64,000 nt of DNA, taken from Kitasatospora terrestris. GTDB taxonomy: Bacteria > Actinomycetota > Actinomycetes > Streptomycetales > Streptomycetaceae. The DNA lies in assembly GCF_039542905.1 (NCBI RefSeq), contig NZ_BAABIS010000001.1, forward strand, positions 7,254,001 through 7,318,000, given 5' to 3'. Both the position numbers and the translations under genes were made by a program. Positions 32,474 through 40,394 of the stretch are shown one piece after another (position 1 is the first letter of the stretch; the number at the start of each line of letters is the position of its first letter). A model generated the notes under the pieces. It saw only the letters and a list, made by a program, of their open reading frames with translations, had not been told where the DNA came from and ran no database searches.

Positions 32474-33588
32474 CCGTCGAAGCACCGACCACGACACACC
32501 CCCGGGCCGGCGACCGGGCCGGCGCCGGGGCGGCCTGGACCGAGGACCTCTGGGAGGCCGTCGTCGGCGGCGACCAGGCCCGGGCCGCCGCCCTCGCGAC
32601 GCAGGCCCTGGACGAGGGCCTCCCTCCGGAGTCGCTGCTGCTCGACGTGATCGGCGCGCTCCAGGCCCGGATCGGCCTGGAGTGGGCGGCCGACCGGATC
32701 ACGGTGATCCAGGAGCACGCCGCCACCGCCGTCAACGAACGGGTGGTGGCCGTCGCCGCCGGGCACCCGGCGTTCTCCGCGGCCCGGCCGCCGGACCGCG
32801 GCCGGATCGCGGTGGCCTGCGTCGACGGCGAATGGCACGCCTTCCCCGCCCGGCTGCTGGCCGAAGTGCTGATGCTGCGCGGCTGGCGGGTCGACTACCT
32901 CGGCGCCCAGTGCCCCACCCCCCACCTCATCGCGCACCTGCACCGCACCGCCCCCGACGCGCTGGCCCTGTCCGCCTCGCTGACCACCCGGCTTCCCGCC
33001 GCCCACACCGCGATCACGGCGGCGCAGGCAGCGGGCGTGCCGGTCATCGCGGGCGGCGCGGCGTTCGGTCCCGACGGCCGCCACGCCCGGCTGCTCGGTG
33101 CCGACGCCTGGGCCCCGGACGCCCGCGCGGCGGCCGAACGCCTCGCCCGGGGGATCCCGCTGCCCGCCGGCCCGCACCAGCCCTGCGACGACCTGCCGCA
33201 CCTCGCCGACCAGGAGTACACCCTGGTCAGCCGGAGCTCCCGGGAACTGGTCGCCGCCGTGATGGCCGCCCTGGAACGGGAGTTCCCCGCCGTCCGGTCC
33301 TACACCGACCTGCAGCGCGCACACACCCTCGACGACCTGGCCCACATCGTCGAGCACCTCTCCGTCGCCCTCTACACCGGGGACCAGGACCTCTTCACCA
33401 CGTTCACGGGGTGGACCCGGGAGATCCTCGTCGCCCGCTCCGTCCCGGACGTCTTCCTCGCCTTCTCCCTGAAGGTCCTGCGCGATCAGCTGCGCGACCT
33501 GCCGCGCAGCGTCTCGGTGCTGACGTCCGCCCTGCCTCCGGCGGGCCCCGCCCCGCGCCCGCTGCCGACCCCCGGGACACCCGAATGA
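32470..33588 (+). CDS. CarH-like cobalamin (B12)-binding regulator, without DNA-binding domain
   Basis: This 372-residue protein has an N-terminal four-helix cap (about 20-100) carrying W72-x9-E82-H83 (WAADRITVIQEH), the signature of adenosylcobalamin photoreceptors such as CarH/LitR. A Rossmann-like B12 domain (about 110-235) follows, with H123 in GEWHAFP as likely lower Co ligand. The Gly of the usual ExHxxG is Pro. CarH has a His directly after the Trp, used in the light state; here it is Ala73. The C-terminal helical domain (about 245-355) replaces the MerR domain of CarH. ATGA overlaps join it to PP2C and STAS genes. Confidence 0.85.
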   Translation: MTVEAPTTTHPRAGDRAGAGAAWTEDLWEAVVGGDQARAAALATQALDEGLPPESLLLDVIGALQARIGLEWAADRITVIQEHAATAVNERVVAVAAGHPAFSAARPPDRGRIAVACVDGEWHAFPARLLAEVLMLRGWRVDYLGAQCPTPHLIAHLHRTAPDALALSASLTTRLPAAHTAITAAQAAGVPVIAGGAAFGPDGRHARLLGADAWAPDARAAAERLARGIPLPAGPHQPCDDLPHLADQEYTLVSRSSRELVAAVMAALEREFPAVRSYTDLQRAHTLDDLAHIVEHLSVALYTGDQDLFTTFTGWTREILVARSVPDVFLAFSLKVLRDQLRDLPRSVSVLTSALPPAGPAPRPLPTPGTPE

Positions 33589-33926
33589 CCACCCACCCCG
33601 TCCCCGAACCCCGACCGGACGACTCCGCACCGCGCACGGTCACCGTCCCGGTGGAGGGCGAACTCGACCACGAGAACTGCGAGGACTTCCTGCGGACCGT
33701 CGCGGAGCGCCTCGCCGCCGCGCCGGGGGCCGAGGTGCTCCGGGTCGACTGCCGGGGCATGTCGCTGTGCGACTCGATGGGCCTGTCCGTGCTGCTCCAG
33801 ATACGCCGCGACATGGACGCCGCCGGCCGCCGCCTGCTGCTCGACCACCGGCCGGCCCAGCTCGACCGCCTGCTGCACCTCACCGGGACGGCGGACTACC
33901 TGTGCGCCGACCGGCCGCCGGCCTGA
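33585..33926 (+). CDS. STAS-domain anti-sigma factor antagonist
   Basis: A 113-residue RsbV-like protein (VTVPVEGELDHENCEDFLRT; VDCRGMSLCDSMGLSVLLQI, phosphoacceptor Ser in CDSMG; LLHLTGTADYL). It is the last gene of the PP2C/B12/STAS operon, with an ATGA overlap. It is expected to be dephosphorylated by the operon's phosphatase under control of the B12-binding protein. It ends 46 bases before the convergent hybrid kinase gene. Confidence 0.87.
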   Translation: MTTHPVPEPRPDDSAPRTVTVPVEGELDHENCEDFLRTVAERLAAAPGAEVLRVDCRGMSLCDSMGLSVLLQIRRDMDAAGRRLLLDHRPAQLDRLLHLTGTADYLCADRPPA

Positions 33927-33972
33927 GCCACCGGGCGCGGCCCGGGCCGCCGGCGGGGCCGGACGGCTCCGC

Positions 33973-36900
33973 TCAGCCCGGGACGGCGGCCTCCACCGCG
34001 ACGGCGGTGGCGCCCCCGGCGGGCCCGACGCCCAGGCGCAGCCGGTCGGCGGTCACGTCCGCGGTCAGGCGCACGGTGGTGCCGGGGCCGCCCGCCGCCG
34101 TGGCGAGGACCTGCTCGCCGGCGGTCAGGAGCTCCCCGACGCTGCCGGCCGGGACGCCGCACTCCGCCAGCCAGGCACGCAGGTCCCGGCGGACGGCCGC
34201 AAGCGCCTCGGGGCGGCCGGGGAACGTCAGCTCCAGACGTCCCGGGTGCCGGTAGAGCAGGACGGCCACGTCGTCCTCGTAGCCGTCGGCGGGGGAGAGA
34301 CGGCCCATCACGTGGTCCGGGAGGTCCGCCGTCGGCAGGTGCATGCCCGCGGCGACGGCGCGGCCGGCCTCCGCGATCCCGTCGGACAGGCCGCTGCGCC
34401 GCCGCTCGACGAGCCCGTCCGTGTAGAGCAGCAGGGTGGAACGGGCGGGCAGGACCGCGGTGGCCTCGGGGCGCGGCCGGCCGGGGCGGACGGCCAGCGG
34501 GAGGGAGCGTCCGGCGTCGAGGAGGACCGCGGTGCGGTCGGCCCGGGTCAGCACGCCGGGCGGGTGCCCGGCGCTGGAGTAGCGCAGTTCGCCGGTGTCC
34601 GGGGCGAGGACGCCGCAGAAGACGGTGGTGCAGATCGCGCCGGGGACGCCGGCGGCGAACGCGTCCAGGGCGGTGAGCGTCCGGGCCGGGCTGTGGTCCT
34701 GGAGCAGCAGGGCGCGGCAGGCGCTGCGCAACTGCCCCATCACGCTGGCGGCGGCCAGGCCGCGGCCGACGCAGTCGCCGACGATGATGCCGATCCGGCC
34801 GTCGGGCAGCGGCACGGTGTCGTACCAGTCGCCGCCGACCTCCAGGGGCGGGGTGGCCGGCTCGTAGCGGACGGCGAAGTTCTCCGGCAGCCGGGCCGGG
34901 CCCAGGATGGCGCGCTGCAGGGCCAGCGCGGTCTCGCGTTCCTGGTCGATCCGGTGGGCGCGGGCCAGCCCCTGGGCCAGGCGACCGGCCAGCAGGGTGA
35001 GCAGCAGTTCGTCCTCCGGCCCGAAGCGGCGGCGTCCGCCCAGGTCCACCAGCAGGGCGAGCGGCCCGTCGGGATGCTCCAGCCGGACGCCCGCCCCGGC
35101 GGGACCGGCGGCCGGGGTGAGGGGCGGCGCGACGGCGAGCGCGCCCAGCGCGTCCCGCTCGGCCCCGGACAGGTCCGCCCAGCCGCCGGCCGGTGCGTCC
35201 GGTCCGGCCGCGGGGCCGGCCGGTCCGGTCTCCTGGCCGTCAGGGGCGGTGCGGGCGGCGGTGATCCGGGGCGGGGCCGTGGTGTCGGCGCGGTCGAAGC
35301 GGGCGGCCACCACCCGGCGCGCGCTCCACAGGGAGCGCAGTTCTTCGAGCGCGCCGGCCAGTGCCTCGTCGGCGGTGGTGGCCCGGGTCAGGCAGTCGCC
35401 GAGGGAGGCCAGCGCGCTCTCGCGCCGGACGGCGTAGTGCTCGGCGGTGACGTCCCGGAAGGTCCCGACGGTGACGGTGCGTCCGGTGGACGGGTCCTTG
35501 ACCCGGGTGAACGTGACGTGGGCCAGGATGCGGCGCCCGTCGCGGTGGACGGCGGGGACGGTGCAACTGCCGTGGTCGGCGGAGGTCATCAGCGCGAGGG
35601 CGTCGGCCGCCCGCCGGTGGCCCTCCGGGTCGGTGTCCGGGTCCGGCCACCACTGGTGCGGCGGACGGAGGGGCAGCCCCTCGGCGCCGTGGCCGAGCAG
35701 GGCGGCGAACGCCGCGTTCGTCCGGATCACCGTGCCCTCCTCGTCGCAGACGAAGAAGGCGTCCTGCAAGGAGTCGACCAGGGCCTCGTGCCACCGGGCG
35801 TGGTGCTCGCGCAGCCGGGCCAGCCGCAGGGCGGCGCGCACCCGGGCCAGCAGGTCGGCGGCGGCGAAGGGCTTGACGAGGTAGTCGTCGGCCCCCGACT
35901 CGAAGCCGTCGATGGCGTCGTCGCGGCCCGCCCGCGCCGACAGCAGCAGCACCGGCAGGGCGGCGGTGCGCGGGTCGGCGCGCAGCGCCGCGACGAGCTG
36001 CAGGCCGTCCGTGCCGGGCATCATCACATCGCTGATCACCAGGTCGGGGGCGCAGGAGCGGACGGCGGACAGGGCCCGCGCGCCGTCGCCGACCGAGGTG
36101 ACCCGGTGCCCGGCGCCGCGCAGGATCCGGGCCAGGTAGCCGCGCATGTCGGCGTTGTCGTCGACGACCAGGACGTGGGCGGGCCCGGCGCCGGCCGGCT
36201 GCGGGGCAGGCTCGGGCCCGGCGTCCTCGCTGCGCCCCCGGCCCCCGTCGTCCCGGTGCGCCCCGTCGCCGGGGCGCGGCTCCCACCGCAGCGCCTCCTG
36301 GACGTAGGCGTCGGCGACCGCGGCGCCGTCACCCGCCGGCCCGTCCGGGAGGGTCCGGACGGGCCCGGCGGGAAGGCCGCCCGCCAACGGCAGGGCGACG
36401 GTGAACACCGTGCCGCGGTCCGGGACGGAGGCAGCGGTGATCGTCCCACCGTGCAGGTCCACGAGTTCCTTGGCCAGGGCGAGACCGATGCCGCTCCCCT
36501 CGTGCGAGCGCGCACGGCTGTTCTCCACCCGGTGGAAACGGTCGAAGAGGTGCGGCAGCTCCGCGGCCGGGATGCCGATCCCGGTGTCCTCGACGGTGAC
36601 CCGGGCCTGTCCGTCCCGCTCGCGCACCCGCACCCGGATCGTCCCGTCGAAGGTGAACTTCAGCGCGTTGCCCAGCAGGTTGAAGACGACCTTCTCCCAC
36701 AGGCCCGGGTCCACCATGACCGGCGCCGTGAGCGGCGGGCAGTCGACGTCCAGCTCCAGCCCGGCGCGCCGGACGGCCGAACGGAAGACGGCGGCCAGCT
36801 CGGCGGTGACCCGCGAGAGGTCGACCGGCTCCGGACGGGCCCGCATCCGGCCCGCCTCGATCCGGGAGAAGTCCAGCAGGCTGTTCACCAACCGGCTCAG

Positions 36901-38088
36901 CCGCAGCGCGTTGCGGTGGATGGTCTCCACGTCCTCCCGGACGTCCGGGTCGGCGTCCGCGAGCCGCTGCCGCAGACCCTCGGCCGGCCCGGCGATCAGG
37001 GTCAGCGGGGTGCGGAACTCGTGGCTGATGTTGGAGAAGAACGCGGTCTTCGCCCGGTCCAGTTCGGCCAGTTGCTCCGCGCGCCGCTGCTGCGCCTCGT
37101 GACCGCGGGCACTGGCGATCCCGGCCGCCAGCCGGCCCGCGACCAGGCCCGCGAAGTCGCGGTAGGCCTCGTCCGAGGGGCGGTGCCGGTTCAGACCGAC
37201 GACCAGGAAACCGCTCGGCCCGCCGCCGCCCGGGCTGTCCAGCGGCACCAGCAGGGCCTGCCGGGGCGGCTCCTCCCAGGCCCCGCACGGCAGGTCGGCG
37301 AACCGGCCGCCCTCCAGCGGCACCGACACCGCCTCGCCGCCGCGGGCGGGGCCGGTCGGCCACGGCCCCGGGTCGTCGGGCCCGATCCGGGCGGGTGCGG
37401 CGGGGTGGCCCGCCGGCATCCCGGAGGACGCGGCGAGGTGCGCGCCGCCCCGGTCGTCGAACAGGTACGTCAGGGTGAAGGGCAGGTCGTAGGGGTTGCG
37501 GGCGAGCTGCTCGGCGGTGAAGGCGAGGAACTCGCCCTCGGTGCGCACCGCCCCCGGATCGGAGCCCAGGTCGCGCAGCGTGGCCATCCGACGCTCCGCG
37601 ACCACCCGCTGGGTCTCCTCGCTGACCACGCACAGCACGCCCACCACGGCGTCGCTCTCGTCGCGCAACGGGCTGTAGGAGAAGGTGTGGTAGCTCTCCT
37701 CGGCGTAGCCGGAGCGCTGCAGCCGCAGCGGCAGCGCCTCGTCCCAGGTCGCCTCGCCCTCGGTCAGGACGTGCTCGATGCGCGGCCCGGCGTCCTCCCA
37801 GACCTCCGCCCACACCTCCTGCAACGGGCGGCCGAGCGCCCACGGGTACTTGCTGCCGAGCGTGTCGCGCCGGTACGCGTCGTTGCAGAGGAACGTCAGC
37901 TCCGGCCCCCACGCCATCCACATCGCGAACCGCGAGGACAGCAGGATGTCGACCGCCGAGCGCAGGCTCTGCGGCCAGTGCGCCGGATCGCCCAGCGGCG
38001 TGGCCGCCCAGTCCACCCGCGCCAGATCGGCACCGACCAGCGGATCGGAACCGAAGACCGCCCGACCGCCGCCCCGCCCAGCCGCCAC
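33973..38088 (-). CDS. Seven-domain hybrid kinase-phosphatase
   Basis: A 1371-residue cytosolic protein. Order: PAS-like (about 40-160), GAF (165-330), HisKA with H356 (FFSNISHEFRTPL), HATPase_c (NLLGNALKFTF; DTGIGIPAAE; GSGIGLALAK), REC (642-755; D687 in ISDVMMPG; K739 in LVKPF), PAS (765-890), GAF (900-1060), SpoIIE phosphatase (1085-1270; VGGDWYDTVPL; VGDCVGRGLAAASVMG) and a C-terminal RsbW-like domain. The last lacks the N-box Asn (LLTAGEQVLATAAGG) and G-boxes, so it is probably non-catalytic. One chain thus links phosphorelay to antagonist dephosphorylation. It is divergent from a STAS gene, a likely target. Confidence 0.9.
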   Translation of the reverse strand: MAAGRGGGRAVFGSDPLVGADLARVDWAATPLGDPAHWPQSLRSAVDILLSSRFAMWMAWGPELTFLCNDAYRRDTLGSKYPWALGRPLQEVWAEVWEDAGPRIEHVLTEGEATWDEALPLRLQRSGYAEESYHTFSYSPLRDESDAVVGVLCVVSEETQRVVAERRMATLRDLGSDPGAVRTEGEFLAFTAEQLARNPYDLPFTLTYLFDDRGGAHLAASSGMPAGHPAAPARIGPDDPGPWPTGPARGGEAVSVPLEGGRFADLPCGAWEEPPRQALLVPLDSPGGGGPSGFLVVGLNRHRPSDEAYRDFAGLVAGRLAAGIASARGHEAQQRRAEQLAELDRAKTAFFSNISHEFRTPLTLIAGPAEGLRQRLADADPDVREDVETIHRNALRLSRLVNSLLDFSRIEAGRMRARPEPVDLSRVTAELAAVFRSAVRRAGLELDVDCPPLTAPVMVDPGLWEKVVFNLLGNALKFTFDGTIRVRVRERDGQARVTVEDTGIGIPAAELPHLFDRFHRVENSRARSHEGSGIGLALAKELVDLHGGTITAASVPDRGTVFTVALPLAGGLPAGPVRTLPDGPAGDGAAVADAYVQEALRWEPRPGDGAHRDDGGRGRSEDAGPEPAPQPAGAGPAHVLVVDDNADMRGYLARILRGAGHRVTSVGDGARALSAVRSCAPDLVISDVMMPGTDGLQLVAALRADPRTAALPVLLLSARAGRDDAIDGFESGADDYLVKPFAAADLLARVRAALRLARLREHHARWHEALVDSLQDAFFVCDEEGTVIRTNAAFAALLGHGAEGLPLRPPHQWWPDPDTDPEGHRRAADALALMTSADHGSCTVPAVHRDGRRILAHVTFTRVKDPSTGRTVTVGTFRDVTAEHYAVRRESALASLGDCLTRATTADEALAGALEELRSLWSARRVVAARFDRADTTAPPRITAARTAPDGQETGPAGPAAGPDAPAGGWADLSGAERDALGALAVAPPLTPAAGPAGAGVRLEHPDGPLALLVDLGGRRRFGPEDELLLTLLAGRLAQGLARAHRIDQERETALALQRAILGPARLPENFAVRYEPATPPLEVGGDWYDTVPLPDGRIGIIVGDCVGRGLAAASVMGQLRSACRALLLQDHSPARTLTALDAFAAGVPGAICTTVFCGVLAPDTGELRYSSAGHPPGVLTRADRTAVLLDAGRSLPLAVRPGRPRPEATAVLPARSTLLLYTDGLVERRRSGLSDGIAEAGRAVAAGMHLPTADLPDHVMGRLSPADGYEDDVAVLLYRHPGRLELTFPGRPEALAAVRRDLRAWLAECGVPAGSVGELLTAGEQVLATAAGGPGTTVRLTADVTADRLRLGVGPAGGATAVAVEAAVPG

Positions 38089-38246
38089 CGGCCGCCTCCC
38101 TCCGATCCGGCGCCGCCCGACCGCGCCGCCGCCCGATCATTGTGCCGGGCCCGCACTCCGCGACCCACCGGATGCCCGCCCCGCGCCGACGCAATCACCG
38201 CGACTCGCGACGGCCCGGAACAGCGAGGTTGACGTGCCGGGCTAGC

Positions 38247-38642
38247 ATGACCGCCATGACGGACACATCGGAAGCACCCGGCGGGCCGCCCGGAACCACC
38301 GTGCTCCGGCTGCGCGGTGAGCTGGACTTCACCGGCGAACGCGAACTCGCCGAGGCCGTGGACTCCGCGCTGGCCGGCGGGGCCGAGGCGCTCGTGCTGG
38401 ACCTCTCCGCGGTCACCTTCGCCGACTCCTCCACGCTGCGGACCCTGGTCCTCGCCCAGCAGCGCATGGAGGACGCCGCCGGCGCCCTGGTCCTGCTCGG
38501 GCCGCTCGCCCCCGCGGTCCTGCGCCTGCTGGAGGTCACCGCGACCGACGACTACTTCACCGTCGCCGACAGTCTGCACGGGGCCCGGACGGCGGCCGCC
38601 GAACTGCTGCGCCGACCCCCGCGCGAGCCCGGAGCCGGGTGA
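38247..38642 (+). CDS. STAS-domain anti-sigma factor antagonist
   Basis: A 131-residue STAS protein (VLRLRGELDFTGERELAEAV; LDLSAVTFADSSTLRTLVLA; VTATDDYFTVADSL). The phosphoacceptor Ser is in ADSST. Two nearby ATGs (38247, 38256) could start it; the first is used. It is divergent from the multi-domain kinase-phosphatase and 113 bases upstream of an RsbW-like gene on the same strand, giving a compact switch unit. Confidence 0.85.
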   Translation: MTAMTDTSEAPGGPPGTTVLRLRGELDFTGERELAEAVDSALAGGAEALVLDLSAVTFADSSTLRTLVLAQQRMEDAAGALVLLGPLAPAVLRLLEVTATDDYFTVADSLHGARTAAAELLRRPPREPGAG

Positions 38643-38755
38643 CGCGGCACCGTTCGCACCGCATCATCCCCACCCGCGGGGGCACATGCCTCCCGATCCC
38701 CCGCCCGGACCCGTCGGCCGGGGTGTACGGCGCCGTAGACGATTCGAGGTCATTC

Positions 38756-39223
38756 ATGCGCCACGACGAGGCCCGGCCGCCGTCCCCGGACACCGCCGCC
38801 CGGCAGGAGCAGGCGCCCGGGGCCGTGCGGACCGCCGGGCAGGCCCGCGCCGTCGTCGCGCAGCTGCTGGGCGGCGACGTGCACCCGGACGGCCGCGTCC
38901 TGGCCGACGTCCAGCTCGTGGTGACCGAACTCGTCGCCAACGCCCTGCGCCACGGCGGCGGCCTGACCGCCTTCGCCGCCCGCCTGGAGCCCGGCGGGGC
39001 CCGCCTGGTCGTCGACGTCGAGGACGGCGACGACCGCCATCCCGTCGCCCAGCCGTTCCACGGACGCGACCCGGCCTCCGGGGGCGGCCGCGGCTGGGCC
39101 ATCGTCCAGGCCCTCACCTCGACCTGCCAGGTCCAGCCGCTGCCCGTCGGGGGCAAGCGCATCCGGGTCACCTTCGTCCTGCCGCCCGCCTCCGCCGGCT
39201 TCGGCCCGGAGAGCGCGGGTTGA
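38756..39223 (+). CDS. RsbW-like anti-sigma kinase
   Basis: A 155-residue GHKL ATPase (VQLVVTELVANALRHGGGLT; VDVEDGDDRHP; GGGRGWAIVQALTSTCQVQP; PLPVGGKRIRVTF). The ATG at 38756 (MRHDEARPP) has GAGGT 5 nt upstream and gives a normal family length; an upstream GTG at 38639 overlapping the STAS stop would add 39 unlikely residues. It is a paralogue of the gene at 29742-30164, likely partner of the flanking STAS proteins. Confidence 0.83.
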   Translation: MRHDEARPPSPDTAARQEQAPGAVRTAGQARAVVAQLLGGDVHPDGRVLADVQLVVTELVANALRHGGGLTAFAARLEPGGARLVVDVEDGDDRHPVAQPFHGRDPASGGGRGWAIVQALTSTCQVQPLPVGGKRIRVTFVLPPASAGFGPESAG

Positions 39224-39401
39224 CGCGGGCCGGCACGGTCCGGGGCAGTCGGTCGGCCGCCGTGCGGCACCGGACCCCGCGCGGCCGGTGACCGCGACGC
39301 CGGAGGATCATGACCGACGGCGGAACAACCCGTATGGTCGTACCGACACCGCCTGCGGCCTGCCGCAGGTCGCGGCCGTCGGTTCGAACGAAGGAGTGCC
39401 G

Positions 39402-39800
39402 ATGCACGACAACGACCCCGCCCGTCCCGGGGCGACCTCCTCACCGGTCACCGGACCCGAGGACGTGCGGCTCACCGTCGGCCTGCGTGCCGAGGACGGC
39501 GCGGTTGTCCTGTCCCCGGTGGGTGAACTCGACTACGACAGCGCCCACGTGCTCCGCGCACAGCTGGACGAGGCACTCGCCCGGGCCGCCGGACGGATCG
39601 TACTGGACTGCGGGCGCCTGTCGTTCTGCGACTCCACCGGACTCAACCTGCTGCTCGCCACGCGCCTCGAAGCCCTGAAGGCCGAGCTGTCCCTGGTCCT
39701 GGTCCGCGTGTCGGGCCCCGTGGCCAGGCTCCTCGAACTGACCGGTACCGACGCCGTCTTCGACATCCGCCCCGACCTCGCCCCGACCGCAACCGGATGA
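39402..39800 (+). CDS. STAS-domain anti-sigma factor antagonist
   Basis: A 132-residue STAS protein (VVLSPVGELDYDSAHVLRAQ; LDCGRLSFCDSTGLNLLLAT; LLELTGTDAVFDI). AAGGAG 7 nt before the ATG is a strong site. Its end is nearly the same as that of the fragment at 11095-11229, which suggests the fragment derives from a copy of this type. The kinase partner is probably the upstream RsbW-like gene. Confidence 0.87.
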   Translation: MHDNDPARPGATSSPVTGPEDVRLTVGLRAEDGAVVLSPVGELDYDSAHVLRAQLDEALARAAGRIVLDCGRLSFCDSTGLNLLLATRLEALKAELSLVLVRVSGPVARLLELTGTDAVFDIRPDLAPTATG

Positions 39801-39879
39801 CGGCACCCGCGGCCCGGCGCCCGTGGACCTCCCCACCGCCGCCTCCGGGGCGCGCGGTGCGGCGCCGCGGCGGTGCCGG

Positions 39880-40050
39880 CGGTCGGGAGTGACGACCTCG
39901 CTGCACGCCAGGTCCTCGTCGAAGTGCCGTTCGCCTGCCAGTCGGCACCCCCGCTTGTAGGTGTGCCGTCCGGGCACCGGCAGGTCGACGGCGACGCCCC
40001 GCCGGGCGGCGTCGCACAGCAGGTCGACGAAGTCCGCGTGGTCATGGTCC
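39880..40050 (-). pseudogene. Remnant of a phospholipase D-like / cardiolipin synthase gene
   Basis: A minus-strand frame reads DHADFVDLLCDAARRGVAVD, then VPGRHTYKRGCRLAGERHFD and EDLACSEVVTP. This is the segment between the two HKD motifs of PLD-superfamily phosphodiesterases (pattern DLL..AARRGV.V.LLVPG.H.DK...RLAGE). No HxK(x4)D motif, start or C-terminal domain remains. The rest of 39801-40394 is non-coding apart from the next remnant. Confidence 0.45.
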
Positions 40051-40160
40051 CTCCGTAGGGGCGGAGCGCAGCCGCGCGACGCTGTGCCGGGTCCGGCCCT
40101 CCGGGGGCCCTCCGGCGGCCCGGCCCACCGCGATCATGGAGACGACCGCCCGACCGGGCG

Positions 40161-40290
40161 TCAGCTCCGGCCCGCGGTGAGCCCTTCCAGGTCGAAGGCG
40201 CGGAACTGGTGTGCGGCCAGTCCCATCGCCCGGGCCTGCACCGTCAGGTTGGGCGACGGCCTGGCCGAGGCCGGTACGGGCTGGAGCGCC
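40161..40290 (-). pseudogene. C-terminal remnant of a nitroreductase-family gene
   Basis: The minus-strand frame ending at the stop 40161-40163 reads NLTVQARAMGLAAHQFRAFD, LEGLTAGRS. This matches the conserved late segment of FMN nitroreductases (LQA.ALGL..HQ..GFD). Everything before and after is lost. It lies beside the PLD-like remnant and directly downstream of the monooxygenase operon. Confidence 0.45.
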
Positions 40291-40394
40291 CTGCCAGCAG
40301 GGGTGCAGGCCGGCGGGCCGTTCTTGGGGGTGATCCACGTGCGACTCGAACCGCTCCGCTCTCCGGCCGCCCCGGCACGTGGTGCACGGCCGGA

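Noticed and set aside
33930..33960. GCGGCCCGGGCCGC palindrome between convergent genes as a terminator
   Set aside because: It is a short self-palindrome with no loop. It could be chance in such GC-rich DNA, so it was not listed.
34246..38232. Plus-strand open frame of more than 1300 codons opposite the multi-domain kinase
   Set aside because: It is an antisense shadow created by GC-biased third positions. The translation is a Gly/Ala/Arg/Gln-rich run without domains, while the opposite strand encodes clear kinase and phosphatase motifs.
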